DNA of 50,518 nucleotides from Chromatiales bacterium (GTDB taxonomy: Bacteria; Pseudomonadota; Gammaproteobacteria; Chromatiales; Chromatiaceae). Both the position numbers and the translations under genes were made by a program. Where the stretch lies: the NCBI GenBank assembly GCA_028280505.1, contig JANQLO010000020.1:1-50518 (forward strand), written 5' to 3'. Below, piece after piece: positions 35,376 through 45,632 of the stretch. Each line of letters begins with the position of its first letter. Position 1 is the stretch's first letter. The notes below the pieces were generated by a model, which saw nothing but the letters and a program-made list of their open reading frames with translations, was not told the DNA's origin and made no database searches.

Positions 35376-36338
35376 ATGTTAGACGTATTTTTTACTGTAG
35401 ACGTGGAGATATGGTGCGACGGCTGGAACGATATAGATGAAAAGTTCCCCGACGCGTTTCGCCGCTACGTCTACGGTCAAACCCGCCATGGTCAATACGG
35501 TCTTCCGCACAAGCTCGACGTCTTGGATTCGCATGGCCTGACCGGCGTTTTTTTCGTTGAGCCGCTTTTTTCCACACGCTTCGGTATCGAACCGCTCGCG
35601 GAAGTCGTCGGCCTGCTCAATGACGGAAAACAAGAGGTGCAGTTGCATCTGCATACCGAGTGGGTCGATGAATCCGTTCAACCGCTGCTGGGCGATGTGG
35701 CTTCCAAGCGACAGTATCTCCGGAACTTCAATCTCGAAGAGCAAATCACCTTGATCGGCGCAGGGGCGAAACTGCTGCATGAGGCGGGTTCTCCTCCCGT
35801 CAACGCTTTTCGCGCCGGAAGCTTCGGTTTCAACAAAGACACGTTAACAGCGCTTGCGGCCAACGGTATGTCGTTTGACAGCAGCTACAACGCAAGCATG
35901 TTCGGTCTGGACAGCGGTGTCCTGCCCGGCGCCGTGGCGGTAGAACCTGTCGTTTGTGAGGACGTATTCGAATACCCGATGACCGTGTTTCATGACGGTA
36001 CCGGCGGTTTGCGTCATGCCCAACTTGCCGCCTGTTCCTTCCGCGAACTCGAGGGGTTGCTGTGGAACAGTTTGGCGGCTGAACGAAACGCCTTTGTCAT
36101 TCTCTCCCACAATTTCGAATTGCTGAATCCCAAAAAGGACCGTGCGGATTGGGTGATGGTCAAACGCTTTGAGAAATTGTGCAGGTTCCTGGATCGGAAT
36201 CGCGATTGCTTCAATGTCCGTGGATTCGACGGGCTGAGCCCCCGTGTCGTTTCGGAACAGCCTGAACCGCTTTCTTCGCCGCGCTGGAAAACGATCGAGC
36301 GCCTGCTGGAACAGTCCTATCGAAGGATTTATCAATGA
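35376..36338 (+). CDS. Polysaccharide deacetylase-family protein
   Basis: A 320-residue NodB-like protein. It starts MLDVFFTVDVEIWCDGW (catalytic Asp and first metal Asp-type motif, TVDVE), followed by GLTGVFFVEPLF, EVQLHLHTEWVD (the metal-binding H-x-x-x-(D/E) strand), AFRAGSFGFNKDTL, and VILSHNFELLNP near the end. Members remove N-acetyl groups from cell-surface polysaccharides. ATG 35376 is preferred because homology starts there; an upstream GTG at 35256 would add 40 unlike residues. It overlaps the next gene by 4 bp. Confidence 0.82.
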   Translation: MLDVFFTVDVEIWCDGWNDIDEKFPDAFRRYVYGQTRHGQYGLPHKLDVLDSHGLTGVFFVEPLFSTRFGIEPLAEVVGLLNDGKQEVQLHLHTEWVDESVQPLLGDVASKRQYLRNFNLEEQITLIGAGAKLLHEAGSPPVNAFRAGSFGFNKDTLTALAANGMSFDSSYNASMFGLDSGVLPGAVAVEPVVCEDVFEYPMTVFHDGTGGLRHAQLAACSFRELEGLLWNSLAAERNAFVILSHNFELLNPKKDRADWVMVKRFEKLCRFLDRNRDCFNVRGFDGLSPRVVSEQPEPLSSPRWKTIERLLEQSYRRIYQ

Positions 36339-37270
36339 CCTCATGGCGTAGCCAACCCGTCGCATTGCGATTTCAGCTGAGTGACTGGGTGTTCCTGAAA
36401 CTCTCTCTACCCATGCAGGTGCGCACGGAGAATCTGTTCGACGGCGTTGCGCCGGTGGAGCGTTTGGAGCCCCCGGGCGACGCGCCTGTCGCGGACACCA
36501 AAGGGTATGTCATCCGAAGCCTGCCGATGGCAAACGAGGAGCCGACGCTCAGTCGCGTTGGGAACTACCTGTGTTACATCCCCTTACAGTACCTGCATTG
36601 CTATATAGACCTGAGCCGGTCTTTCGACGAGTACGTGGAAAAGTTTTCTTCGAAAACGCGCTCGACCATTCAACGCAAGATTCGCAAGTACAAAAAGCAC
36701 TGCGGCGGTTCGCTGTCCTGGGCCAGTTATTCCAGCCCCGACGACATGTCCGAGTTTCTTCGCCTCGGACGTCAGGTCTCCAAGCTCACTTATCAAGAGC
36801 GGTTGCTGGATGTCGGTTTGCCCGATACGGCGTCCTTCAAACAAGAAGCCGTCACGCTGGCGAGTGAAGACCGGGTGCGCGCTTTTATCCTGTTTGACGG
36901 GGACAAGCCGGTTTCCTATTTGTATTGTCCCGCCAAGGACGGCGTGTTGATATACGCTTACCTGGGATACGACCCGGATTATCAGAAGATGTCGGTTGGA
37001 ACCGTATTGCAGTGGCTTGCGCTCGAACAGCTATTCGAAGAAGGGAAGTTCCGCTACTTCGATTTCACCGAAGGGCAGTCGGCCCATAAACGGCTTTTCG
37101 CGACCCATCAGCAATTGTGCGCCAACGTCATGTTTGTGAAGCGTGGCCCGGTCAACGCACTGCTGATTTATTCCCATCACTTTACAGATCGGTTTTCGAC
37201 ATGGCTGGGATCCGTTTTGGACAGGCTCGGTCTGAAAGCCAAGATCAAAAGACTGCTCAGGCGAGCATAA
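36335..37270 (+). CDS. FemAB/GNAT-like acyltransferase
   Basis: A 311-residue protein with the arrangement of FemAB-related or CelD-like acetyltransferases. A helical Lys/Arg-rich segment (FSSKTRSTIQRKIRKYKKH) is followed by VRAFILFDGDKPVSYLYCPAKDGVLIYAYLGYDPDYQKMSVGTVLQWLALEQLFEEG and DFTEGQSAHKRLFATHQ. Such proteins occur in exopolysaccharide and exosortase-linked clusters, and probably modify a surface sugar. Substrate unknown. Coupled to both neighbours. Confidence 0.7.
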   Translation: MTSWRSQPVALRFQLSDWVFLKLSLPMQVRTENLFDGVAPVERLEPPGDAPVADTKGYVIRSLPMANEEPTLSRVGNYLCYIPLQYLHCYIDLSRSFDEYVEKFSSKTRSTIQRKIRKYKKHCGGSLSWASYSSPDDMSEFLRLGRQVSKLTYQERLLDVGLPDTASFKQEAVTLASEDRVRAFILFDGDKPVSYLYCPAKDGVLIYAYLGYDPDYQKMSVGTVLQWLALEQLFEEGKFRYFDFTEGQSAHKRLFATHQQLCANVMFVKRGPVNALLIYSHHFTDRFSTWLGSVLDRLGLKAKIKRLLRRA

Positions 37271-37840
37271 ATGCCGGATTCGCTGAAAGGGCTTGTCAAG
37301 AAACTTGCCCGCCTACTGCTCGGTGAATATTCCCCGTACTACATCTATTGTCTGGCCTGCGATCGGATCGCAGCGTCACAGGCACCGGATCACGAACTGA
37401 GCGTGCGGTCGATCGACGATTCGGTTCTGGCGTCGACGGAAAGCGCGGTCATGCGCGAGCAGGCCGACTACTTCGGCGCCGAGTCCTTGGGGTTCGGGTG
37501 TTTCCTGGAAGATCGCCTCGTCGGTCTGTGTTTTTATTGGTACGGCGATCGCTACCGGCAACGTAATTTCTGGCCGTTGCAGGATGGCGAGGCCAAGCTG
37601 GTGCAAATCATCGTGCTGCCAGAGGCCCGCGGTCGCGGTGTTGCGACGATGCTGATCGACAGGTCGGCCGTGGAAGTGGCGAGGCAGGGATTTCGGAAGC
37701 TCTACGCAAGGATCTGGCACTCGAATGTCCCGTCGCTCAGAGCCTTTGAACGTGCGGGATGGCAGCGGATCGCTTTGGTCGTCGAGATCAATCCGTTCCG
37801 ATCCGCACGTCCTATCCGGTTTTGCAAGCGACTCCGTTAA
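37271..37840 (+). CDS. GNAT-family N-acetyltransferase
   Basis: A 189-residue acetyltransferase. The acetyl-CoA loop is VQIIVLPEARGRGVATMLIDRSAVEVARQGF, followed by ARIWHSNVPSLRAFERAGWQR, the standard GNAT motif A and B order. It starts on the base after the previous stop codon. Third gene of the polysaccharide-modification operon. Substrate not identifiable. Confidence 0.82.
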   Translation: MPDSLKGLVKKLARLLLGEYSPYYIYCLACDRIAASQAPDHELSVRSIDDSVLASTESAVMREQADYFGAESLGFGCFLEDRLVGLCFYWYGDRYRQRNFWPLQDGEAKLVQIIVLPEARGRGVATMLIDRSAVEVARQGFRKLYARIWHSNVPSLRAFERAGWQRIALVVEINPFRSARPIRFCKRLR

Positions 37841-38002
37841 GGGCGGCGCGATAGATCGATTCGCACGTCGCGGGCGCGGCTTTTCCGTCACGGCCGCCTT
37901 TTCGCGACCTCTTTACGGGACGCGTCCGGCGTTTCCCGCCGTCATCGGACACGTGCGGCCGATTCCGCCCGTACAATACCCGGATGCCGGCCCGGGCAAT
38001 CC

Positions 38003-38026
38003 CATTGTCGGACATAGTCGACAATG
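38003..38026. promoter_or_regulatory. Palindromic upstream activator site
   Basis: CATTGTCG, an 8-bp spacer, then CGACAATG: a perfect 8-bp inverted repeat centred about 80 bp before the -24/-12 promoter of the ABC operon, the geometry expected for an enhancer-binding activator. The half site GTCGACAATGT recurs exactly at 41232-41242 before the activator gene. The rest of 37841-38094 holds no gene that I can support. Confidence 0.65.
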
Positions 38027-38094
38027 TGGACACTTCGCGCGACAAAGCCGCGTTTTTCGGGTCGCAGGTTCGCCGCGACGGTTGAAAAAACGGA

Positions 38095-38110
38095 TGGCAT
38101 GATCCCTGCA
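38095..38110 (+). promoter_or_regulatory. Sigma54 (-24/-12) promoter of the ABC transporter operon
   Basis: TGGCATG-ATCC-CTGCA: GG and GC at correct spacing, with T for C at one -24 position and C for T at -14. The transcript would start near 38121, about 24 nt before the first ATG. Confidence 0.65.
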
Positions 38111-38144
38111 CCGGGCATGACAAAACAACTCTCAAGGTTTTGTC

Positions 38145-38954
38145 ATGAGTGCCAACATCAGTATCGATTTCATCACCCATACTTTTAAAGGCCAGCCGGC
38201 CCCGACGCTCGAGAACATCGAATTGCGCATCCAGCCGGGTGAGCGCGTCGCGTTGATCGGCCGCAGCGGTTGCGGCAAGTCGACCTTGCTGCACATGCTG
38301 GCCGGGCTGTTGATGCCGTCCGAGGGTTGTGTACGTATTCATGGCCATCAGGTCAGCCGCCCCAGCGCCAAGTGGAACATGATGTTCCAGAAGCCCTCGC
38401 TGTATCCCTGGATGAGCGTGCGCGAGAACGCCGAGTTGGGTCTGGTGTTCGCCGGGCAGCGCGACAAGGACAAGATCGACCGACTGCTCGCCCTGGTCGG
38501 TTTGAGCGACAAGGCCGAGACCAATGTGCAAAGCCTGTCCGGCGGCCAGCAGCAGCGCGTGGCGCTCGCCCGTTCCCTGGCGACCTCGCCCGAACTGCTG
38601 CTGCTCGACGAACCCTTCTCCGCGCTCGATGCCTTCACCCGGTCGTCATTGCAGGACGAAGTCGCACAGATCGTCGGTCGCGAGCAACTGACCATGGTCA
38701 TCGTCACCCACGACATCGACGAAGCGGTGGCGATGGCCGACCGCGTCCTCATCATGGCGGCCAACCCCGGGCGTATCGTCGGTGAGGTGAAGGTCGATTT
38801 GCCGTTTCCGCGCAATCGCGCATCGGCTCAGTTCAGCCGTGCGCGCGAGGGTCTGATGACCCGTTTCGAACAACTGGTGGGTGGTGACGGCGACCGCTCA
38901 CAGCAACAGAAAGAACCGGACGACGCGAATGCGGACGCCCAGCAAGCCGCCTGA
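38145..38954 (+). CDS. ABC transporter ATP-binding protein (NrtD/SsuB/TauB type)
   Basis: A 269-residue ATPase with GRSGCGKSTLLHMLAGLL (Walker A), LSGGQQQRVALARSLA (signature), LLLLDEPFSALD (Walker B) and VTHDIDEAVAMADRV (H-loop). The closest class by motif is nitrate/sulfonate/taurine importers. The last ~25 residues are polar. It energises the permease at 40214. Confidence 0.9.
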   Translation: MSANISIDFITHTFKGQPAPTLENIELRIQPGERVALIGRSGCGKSTLLHMLAGLLMPSEGCVRIHGHQVSRPSAKWNMMFQKPSLYPWMSVRENAELGLVFAGQRDKDKIDRLLALVGLSDKAETNVQSLSGGQQQRVALARSLATSPELLLLDEPFSALDAFTRSSLQDEVAQIVGREQLTMVIVTHDIDEAVAMADRVLIMAANPGRIVGEVKVDLPFPRNRASAQFSRAREGLMTRFEQLVGGDGDRSQQQKEPDDANADAQQAA

Positions 38955-38984
38955 GATCCCCAACGCAGTTACAGGACAAGCATC

Positions 38985-40217
38985 ATGAGCAACGACGACG
39001 ATCTGAAGTATTTGCAGACGCATGAGATGAGCCGGCGCGATTTCATGCTCGACGCCATGGCCATGGGCGGCCTGGCCGCCGGCATGACACTGCCCGGCAT
39101 GGGCTGGGCGAATATGACTCCGCCCGATGACGAGGTCGTGCGCATCGGCTATCTGCCGATCACCGACGCGACCGCCCTGCTGGTCGCGCACGGCATGGGC
39201 TTTTTCGAAGACGAAGGTCTGAAGGCCGAAAAGCCGACCCTGATCCGCGGCTGGTCGCCGTTGGTCGAAGGCTTCGCTGCCGGCAAGTTCAATCTGGTGC
39301 ATTTGCTCAAGCCGATCCCATTGTGGATGCGCTACAACAACGGCTTCCCGGTCAAGGTGATGTCGTGGGCGCATATCAACGGTTCGGCCTTGATCGTCGG
39401 CAAGCACACCGGTGCCGAGGATTTCAAAGACCTGGGCGGTATGCAGATCGCGGTGCCCTATTGGTATTCCATGCACAACATCGTGTTGCAGATGGGGCTG
39501 CGCGAGGCCGGCCTGAAGCCGGTGATCAAGGATCAAAAAGCACCCCTGGCCAAGGACGAGGTCAACCTGATGATCATGCCGCCGCCGGATATGCCGCCGG
39601 CGCTCGCGGCCAAGAAGATCGACGCCTTCATCGTCGCCGAGCCGTTCAACGCCTTCGGCGAAATGAAGGCCGGCGGCAAGATGCTGCGCTTCACCGGCGA
39701 CATGTGGAAGAACCATCCGTGCTGCGTGGTGTGCATGAACGAGCAGACCGTCGCCGCCAAGCCGGAATGGACGCAGAAGGTCATGAACGCCATCGTGCGT
39801 GCCGAAGTCTATGCGCAACAGAACAAGGAAGAGGTTGCGATGATGATGTCCAAGGACGGCAAGCGCTATCTGCCGATGCCGGGCAAGGCCGTGGTGCGTG
39901 CGATGACCTACTACGACGAGTCCAGCTATGCGACGCCGCATGCGATTCGCAACAAGGCCGAGTTCGGCAACGGCCGGATCGATTTCTCACCCTATCCTTA
40001 TCCGTCCGCCACCAAGCTGATCGTCGAGGCGATGAACGAGACCCTGGTCGGCGGCGACACCACCTTCCTGAACGGTCTGGATGCGCAGCATGTGGCCGAC
40101 GACCTGGTCGACTACAAGCACGTGCGCGTGGCGATGGAAAAACACAAGGGCTGGGAGACCGCGCCCGGCGTCGATCCCGCCAATCCGTTCGAGCGTGAGG
40201 AAGTGGTGAAGATATGA
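38985..40217 (+). CDS. ABC transporter substrate-binding protein with Tat signal (NrtA/SsuA-like)
   Basis: A 410-residue periplasmic binding protein. It has a twin-arginine signal (EMSRRDFMLDAMAMGGLAAG), then VVRIGYLPITDATALLVAHGMGFFEDEGL typical of NMT1/NrtA/SsuA proteins. The binding domain continues FKDLGGMQIAVPYWYSMHNIVLQ and IDAFIVAEPFNAFGE. Tat export suggests that folding, or a cofactor, precedes transport. The substrate (nitrate, sulfonate, bicarbonate or other) cannot be decided. It overlaps the permease gene by 4 bp. Confidence 0.85.
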   Translation: MSNDDDLKYLQTHEMSRRDFMLDAMAMGGLAAGMTLPGMGWANMTPPDDEVVRIGYLPITDATALLVAHGMGFFEDEGLKAEKPTLIRGWSPLVEGFAAGKFNLVHLLKPIPLWMRYNNGFPVKVMSWAHINGSALIVGKHTGAEDFKDLGGMQIAVPYWYSMHNIVLQMGLREAGLKPVIKDQKAPLAKDEVNLMIMPPPDMPPALAAKKIDAFIVAEPFNAFGEMKAGGKMLRFTGDMWKNHPCCVVCMNEQTVAAKPEWTQKVMNAIVRAEVYAQQNKEEVAMMMSKDGKRYLPMPGKAVVRAMTYYDESSYATPHAIRNKAEFGNGRIDFSPYPYPSATKLIVEAMNETLVGGDTTFLNGLDAQHVADDLVDYKHVRVAMEKHKGWETAPGVDPANPFEREEVVKI

Positions 40218-41056
40218 GTACGCCAGAGTCGGTCGTGACCGCGGGCATGCACCGCGGAACGACGGCCATCGATTGGGCGCGGTTCGGGAAAGGACTGTTG
40301 GCGGGGCTTGCCTATCCGATCATCGGCATCACCGCCTTGCTGGCGATATGGTGGCTGGGCGGCTGGGTGATTGCGAGCAATCCCGACACCGAGCCGTTCG
40401 CCGGATTCGCGCCCGAGCCGGCATTCGCCCGCCTGCTGGAACTCATCGCCAACGGTTATGTGCTCGAGGCCAGTCTGCCGAGTCTGGAACGTATCGGCCT
40501 CGGCTTGCTGTGGGCGATCGTGATCGGCGTGCCGGTCGGGGTCGGTATCGGTATCTATGCCGCGTTGCGCGAGATCACGCATGTGCCTTTTCAGTTCCTG
40601 CGAATGATCTCGCCGCTGGCATGGATGCCGATCGCGGTGCTGGCTTTCGCGACCTGGGATGGCGCCATCGTGTTTCTCGTTGCCGTTGCGGCGGTCTGGC
40701 CGGTGTTGTTCTCGACCGCGCAGGGTGTGCGCCGGATCGATCCGCTGTGGTTCAAGGTCGCCAAGAACCTGGGTGCCGACGGCTTCCAAATGTTGCGCCG
40801 GATCATCCTGCCGGCGATCGGGCAGGATATCTTCGCCGGCATTCGCCTCGCGGTCGGCGTTGCCTGGATCGTGTTGGTCCCCGCGGAATACCTCGGGGTG
40901 ACCAGCGGGCTCGGTTACGCCATCAACGATGCCCGCGATACCCTGGAGTACGACACGCTCGCGGCGATGGTCGTGGTGATCGGCGTGATCGGGTTCGTGC
41001 TCGACGGTATCTGCGTCACGCTGATCAAACGCTTTAGCTGGCATCACCAGGATTGA
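40214..41056 (+). CDS. ABC transporter permease (NrtB/SsuC type)
   Basis: A 280-residue inner-membrane protein with about six helices. The EAA loop reads KVAKNLGADGFQMLRRIILPAIGQDIFAGIRLAVGVAWIVLVPAEYLG. Third gene of the operon, and forms the importer with the two genes upstream. Confidence 0.9.
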   Translation: MSTPESVVTAGMHRGTTAIDWARFGKGLLAGLAYPIIGITALLAIWWLGGWVIASNPDTEPFAGFAPEPAFARLLELIANGYVLEASLPSLERIGLGLLWAIVIGVPVGVGIGIYAALREITHVPFQFLRMISPLAWMPIAVLAFATWDGAIVFLVAVAAVWPVLFSTAQGVRRIDPLWFKVAKNLGADGFQMLRRIILPAIGQDIFAGIRLAVGVAWIVLVPAEYLGVTSGLGYAINDARDTLEYDTLAAMVVVIGVIGFVLDGICVTLIKRFSWHHQD

Positions 41057-41204
41057 GGTTTCCCGGCAAGGACGCCGCACCGATTTATAGCGTGTCCGGG
41101 CACCAGGCTGGTGCGATTCCGTGTGCGACTGCCCGCCCGGATGCGTCCGTTTCATGAACACAAACGTTTGAAAACCCGAATGTTCCGGTCATCTTCTCGT
41201 TGGC

Positions 41205-41220
41205 TGGCCCCGGTTTTGCA
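41205..41220 (+). promoter_or_regulatory. Possible sigma54 promoter of the activator gene
   Basis: TGGCCCC-GGTT-TTGCA keeps GG and GC at correct spacing. The predicted start (~41231) falls on the half site GTCGACAATGT (41232-41242) shared with the ABC-operon activator site, so binding there could control the regulator's own gene. Confidence 0.5.
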
Positions 41221-41231
41221 GTACATGTTGT

Positions 41232-41242
41232 GTCGACAATGT
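41232..41242 (+). promoter_or_regulatory. Half site shared with the 38003 palindrome
   Basis: GTCGACAATGT, identical to 38018-38028. It lies 13 bp before the ATG of the activator gene and overlaps the expected transcript start. Confidence 0.5.
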
Positions 41243-41254
41243 CAGGAGTGGACG

Positions 41255-42868
41255 ATGGGCAGCGATGTATTTGCCTTGACCCCTGAATCGGAACTGCTGG
41301 TGGTGCAGGAGGCAGCCCGGCTGATAACCAAATCAACGGACCCCGAACCCGCGATCCAGGGCATTCTTCGCCTGCTGTCGCAATTGCTCGGCCTCAATCG
41401 GGGACGGGTGTTGTTGCCGACGCCGGGCAGCGGCACCCTGGAGATTCGCTTTGCCTACGGACTGACGTCGGGCGAACGCGAGCGCGGACGTTACGGCGTT
41501 GGCGAGGGTGTGACCGGCAAGGTCTACCAGAGCGGTCAACTGGCCCTGATCCAGGACATCGACGACGAACCGACCTATCTGGCGCGCGCCGTCGATCGCA
41601 CCACCCTGCCGAACGAGGCGGTCGCCTTCATTGCCGTGCCGATCGTGATCGAGGAATTCCCGGTCGGTGTACTGGCGGTGCATCGTTTGCGTCAGCGCGA
41701 ACGACCTTTTCAGCGCGACGTCGCCTTGCTGCAGGTGCTGGCGACTTTCATCGGTCAGGTGCTACGCGTCAATGAAATGATTGCCGAACGTACCGCACAT
41801 CTGATGTCCGAGAATCAGCTGCTCAAGAACAAGCTGCAGAGCAGGGGGGCGCGTTACGGGATCATGGGTCAGAGTCCGGCACTGCACCAGGCGATCCAAC
41901 AGGCCTTGCAGGTGGCGCGCACCGGCACCACGGTGTTGCTGCTGGGCGAATCCGGTACCGGCAAGGAACGTTTCGCGCGCATGCAGCATCTGGCCAGCGA
42001 ACGCGCCGAGGGGCCGTTCGTCAGCATCAATTGTGCGGCGATCCCCGCCAGCCTGATCGAGTCCGAACTGTTCGGTCACGAGAAGGGCGCCTTTACCGGC
42101 GCGACCGGCATGAAGCGCGGCAAGATCGAGCTGGCGTCGAACGGTACCTTGTTTCTGGACGAGATCGGCGATCTCGATCTGGAGCTTCAGGCCAAGCTGC
42201 TGAAAGTGCTCGAACACAAGGTGATCCAACGGGTCGGCGGCAGCAAGGAGATCCCGGTCGATGTGCGCATACTCGCGGCCACCCACAAAAACCTGCAGGA
42301 AGCCGTCAACGACAATCGCTTTCGGCTCGATCTGTTCTACCGCCTGAACATTTTTCCGATTCGTTTGCCGCCGTTACGCGCGCGTCAGGGCGATGTGCCC
42401 ATCCTGGCGCGCTACTTTCTCAACACCGCCAATCAGGAGTACGGCCGCAAGCTGATCTTCGGCCCCGGCGCCATCGAGATGCTCGACGGTTACCCCTGGC
42501 CGGGCAATATCCGGCAGTTGGAGAACCTGGTGAAACGCGCGGTGTTGATGTGTACCGACAAACAGATTCCCCGCGAACTGATCAAACAGATTTTGATCGA
42601 TGAAGATGGCGTGAACTCGCCCGATACGCACGCCATGGGCACGGTATCGCCGAAGGCGCAGGACAATCCCCCGGCCGCAGACGACTTTGCCGGTACATCC
42701 TTGACGGAGGGATTGCGGCCGTATGCGCGGGTGAGGGAAGACGAGGGCGCGCGCATCGTCGAGGCCTTGCGTCGCCACCAGGGCAACAAGACCCGTGCCG
42801 CCATGGGCCTGGGTATGACGCCGCGCCAGCTTCGTTACCGAATCCAAAAGCTCGGCTTAAAGGTTTAG
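41255..42868 (+). CDS. NifA-like sigma54-dependent activator (GAF-AAA-HTH)
   Basis: A 537-residue enhancer-binding protein. The GAF domain (~20-175: [19 protein letters not shown]...[13 protein letters not shown]) senses a small ligand. The AAA+ domain has [24 protein letters not shown] and [17 protein letters not shown]. The C-terminal Fis HTH reads [29 protein letters not shown] 41255 ([12 protein letters not shown], with AGGAG) is chosen; the frame extends upstream without domain sequence. It probably activates the ABC operon through the palindrome at 38003. Confidence 0.88.
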   Translation: MGSDVFALTPESELLVVQEAARLITKSTDPEPAIQGILRLLSQLLGLNRGRVLLPTPGSGTLEIRFAYGLTSGERERGRYGVGEGVTGKVYQSGQLALIQDIDDEPTYLARAVDRTTLPNEAVAFIAVPIVIEEFPVGVLAVHRLRQRERPFQRDVALLQVLATFIGQVLRVNEMIAERTAHLMSENQLLKNKLQSRGARYGIMGQSPALHQAIQQALQVARTGTTVLLLGESGTGKERFARMQHLASERAEGPFVSINCAAIPASLIESELFGHEKGAFTGATGMKRGKIELASNGTLFLDEIGDLDLELQAKLLKVLEHKVIQRVGGSKEIPVDVRILAATHKNLQEAVNDNRFRLDLFYRLNIFPIRLPPLRARQGDVPILARYFLNTANQEYGRKLIFGPGAIEMLDGYPWPGNIRQLENLVKRAVLMCTDKQIPRELIKQILIDEDGVNSPDTHAMGTVSPKAQDNPPAADDFAGTSLTEGLRPYARVREDEGARIVEALRRHQGNKTRAAMGLGMTPRQLRYRIQKLGLKV

Positions 42869-43015
42869 TCCTCGGCGTGTCGCCGGGTTCGCTCAGGTGC
42901 GGCTCGACAATCGAACCCCACCGGGTGCAAGACGCGGCCGAATCCCGGGCGAGACACCAGCCTGCCTGAAGTCGGGTCGCCTTATCTGGTAGCGGGTTCG
43001 GTAGTGGACCGGTGG

Positions 43016-43040
43016 TCAGACCGCTGGGGTCTGAATTTTA
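43016..43040 (+). terminator. Rho-independent terminator after the activator gene
   Basis: TCAGACC-GCTGG-GGTCTGA followed by ATTTTA: a perfect 7-bp stem with a short T-run, about 150 bp after the activator stop. The remaining gap to 43241 holds a palindrome CATGCC-AA-GGCATG (43126-43139) that might be an operator for the phosphoketolase gene, and no credible ORF. Confidence 0.6.
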
Positions 43041-43241
43041 TCTGTAGCACGAAGTACATCCAGGGCGTCTACATTTAGTTTTTTGAGTTGGATGTTCTTT
43101 GTTTTTCAAAGCCCCGTCGCTCGGTCATGCCAAGGCATGTTTTGTCCTGAATGGCCGGCCTTTCCAAAAGGGGCGCGATGCCGAGTCGGTTCGCAACACG
43201 TCAGTTTGCGTTGACAGATCCTAGTTCATGGGAGGGAGCAT

Positions 43242-45632
43242 ATGTTAGAGCCCATTGGTGAATCGACCGGTTCCCACGCGCCGAGCGACGACGAGTTGTC
43301 GCAACTGGATGCCTGGTGGCGCGCCGCCAACTATCTCGCCGCCGGTATGATTTACCTGCAGGCGAATCCCTTGCTGCGCGAACCGCTCAAACCCGAACAC
43401 ATCAAACGCCGTCTGCTCGGCCATTGGGGCGCCAGCCCCGGTCTTGCGTTCATGTATGCGCATCTGAACCGCATGATTCTGAGACACGATTTGGATGCCA
43501 TTTTCCTGGCCGGCCCCGGTCATGGTGCGCCCGGCGTACTGGGGCCGGTGTACCTCGAGGGAACCTACTCGGAGATTTATCCCGAGATGGGTGAAGACGA
43601 AGAGGGCATGCGGCGTTTTTTCAAGCAGTTTTCTTTCCCCGGCGGCATCGGCAGCCATTGCACGCCGGAGATGCCCGGTTCGATCCACGAAGGCGGCGAA
43701 CTGGGGTACAGTCTGTCGCACGCGTTCGGTGCCGCTTTCGACAATCCGGAGCTTCTGGTTGCCGTGGCGGTCGGCGACGGCGAGGCGGAGACCGGTCCGT
43801 TGGCGACGGCCTGGCATTCCAATAAGTATCTCAATCCCATTCGCGATGGCGCGGTACTGCCGATTCTTCACCTGAATGGCTACAAGATAAACAACCCCAC
43901 CTTGCTGTCGCGCGTGAGTCACGAGGAGTTGGATCAACTCTTCCGGGGTTACGGTTGGACGCCCCATTTCGTCGAAGGCGACGACCCCATGCCCATGCAT
44001 CGGCAGATGGCGGCGACCCTGGAAACCTGTCTCGCCGAGATCCGGCAAATCCAGAAAGCCGCGCGCGACAGCGGTTCGGCGACACGCGGCCGTTGGCCGA
44101 TGATCGTGTTCCGCACGCCCAAGGGCTGGACCGGCCCCAAGGCGGTCGACGGTCGCAAGGTCGAGGGCTTCTGGCGTGCGCACCAGGTGCCGCTGTCGGG
44201 GGTGCACGACAATGCCGAGCACCTGGAGCAACTCGAAGCCTGGTTGAAGAGCTATCGTCCCGACGAGCTGTTCGACGACACCGGCCGGCTCAAACCGGAA
44301 CTATGGGCCCTGGCGCCTACCGGCCGGCGCCGCATGAGCGCCAGTCCGCATGCCAACGGGGGCCTGTTGCGTCGGCCGCTGCGTCTGCCGGCATTTCGCG
44401 ACTATGCCGAAACCCTGCCCGGGCCGGCACGGGAAGAGGCCTTCAACACCAAGGCGCTGGGACGTTTCCTGCGCGATGTCATGTCCCGCAATATGGACAA
44501 CTTTCGTGTGTTCAGCCCGGACGAAAACACATCCAACAAACTCGATGCCATCTATGACGTCAGCAAGAAACTCTGGCTGGCCGACTATCTGCCGGAAGAC
44601 GCCGGCGGCGGAGAACTCTCGCCGGACGGACGCGTGTTGGAGATGTTGTCGGAACATACCCTGGAAGGTTGGTACGAAGGTTATGTGTTGACCGGCCGGC
44701 ACGGCTTCTTCTCCACCTACGAGGCCTTCGTGCATGTCATCGATTCGATGTACAACCAACATGCGAAATGGCTGGCCATTTGCGAAGAAATCCCCTGGCG
44801 TGCGCCCATTGCATCGCTGAACCTTTTGATTACGTCCACGGTCTGGCGCCAGGACCATAACGGCTTCACGCATCAGGATCCGGGCTTTCTCGACGTGGTG
44901 GTCAACAAAAACCCGCAGGTCACGCGGATCTATTTGCCGCCGGACGTCAATACGCTGTTGTCGGTGGCCGACCATTGTCTGCGCAGCCATGATGACATCA
45001 ACGTCATCGTTGCCGACAAGCAGTCGCATCTGCAGTACCTCGACATGGACGCCGCCATCAAACACTGCACCAAGGGTGTCGGTATCTGGGACTGGGCCAG
45101 TAACGACCAGGGTGGCGAGCCGGATGTGGTCATGGTGGGGTGTGGCGATATCCCCACGCAGGAGGCCTTGGCCGCGACGGCGTTGCTGCGGGAGATGTTT
45201 CCGGATCTCAAGATCCGCTTCATCAACGTCGTGGATCTGTTCTGTATGCAATCCGCCGGCGAGCATCCGCACGGCCTGTCGGACAGAGACTTCGATAGTT
45301 TGTTCACGGTCGACAAGCCGATCATTTTCAACTTCCACGGTTACCCGTGGCTGATCCACCGGCTGGCCTATCGCCGCACCAACCATCGCAATCTGCATGT
45401 GCGCGGCTACAAGGAAAAAGGCAATATCAACACGCCGCTGGAACTGGCCATCAACAACGAAATCGACCGGTTCAGCCTCGCGATCGACGTCATCGACCGC
45501 GTGCCGCGTCTGCAGGTGGCGGGCGCGCATGCCAAGGACCGGCTAAGGGACATGCAACTCGATTGTCGGCATTATGCTCATCGTCATGGCGTCGACAAGC
45601 CCGAGATCCGGGAATGGCGGTGGCCCGGGTGA
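43242..45632 (+). CDS. xfp: Xylulose-5-phosphate/fructose-6-phosphate phosphoketolase
   Basis: A 796-residue thiamine-diphosphate enzyme that cleaves xylulose-5-P (or fructose-6-P) with phosphate to acetyl phosphate plus glyceraldehyde-3-P (or erythrose-4-P). Landmarks: [60 protein letters not shown] and [21 protein letters not shown] (ThDP/Mg). The C-terminal half has [18 protein letters not shown] and [13 protein letters not shown]. Length is normal for the Xfp family. GGGAGGG lies 9 nt before ATG 43242. Stands alone; in an autotroph it could route Calvin-cycle sugars to acetyl units. Confidence 0.95.
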   Translation: MLEPIGESTGSHAPSDDELSQLDAWWRAANYLAAGMIYLQANPLLREPLKPEHIKRRLLGHWGASPGLAFMYAHLNRMILRHDLDAIFLAGPGHGAPGVLGPVYLEGTYSEIYPEMGEDEEGMRRFFKQFSFPGGIGSHCTPEMPGSIHEGGELGYSLSHAFGAAFDNPELLVAVAVGDGEAETGPLATAWHSNKYLNPIRDGAVLPILHLNGYKINNPTLLSRVSHEELDQLFRGYGWTPHFVEGDDPMPMHRQMAATLETCLAEIRQIQKAARDSGSATRGRWPMIVFRTPKGWTGPKAVDGRKVEGFWRAHQVPLSGVHDNAEHLEQLEAWLKSYRPDELFDDTGRLKPELWALAPTGRRRMSASPHANGGLLRRPLRLPAFRDYAETLPGPAREEAFNTKALGRFLRDVMSRNMDNFRVFSPDENTSNKLDAIYDVSKKLWLADYLPEDAGGGELSPDGRVLEMLSEHTLEGWYEGYVLTGRHGFFSTYEAFVHVIDSMYNQHAKWLAICEEIPWRAPIASLNLLITSTVWRQDHNGFTHQDPGFLDVVVNKNPQVTRIYLPPDVNTLLSVADHCLRSHDDINVIVADKQSHLQYLDMDAAIKHCTKGVGIWDWASNDQGGEPDVVMVGCGDIPTQEALAATALLREMFPDLKIRFINVVDLFCMQSAGEHPHGLSDRDFDSLFTVDKPIIFNFHGYPWLIHRLAYRRTNHRNLHVRGYKEKGNINTPLELAINNEIDRFSLAIDVIDRVPRLQVAGAHAKDRLRDMQLDCRHYAHRHGVDKPEIREWRWPG

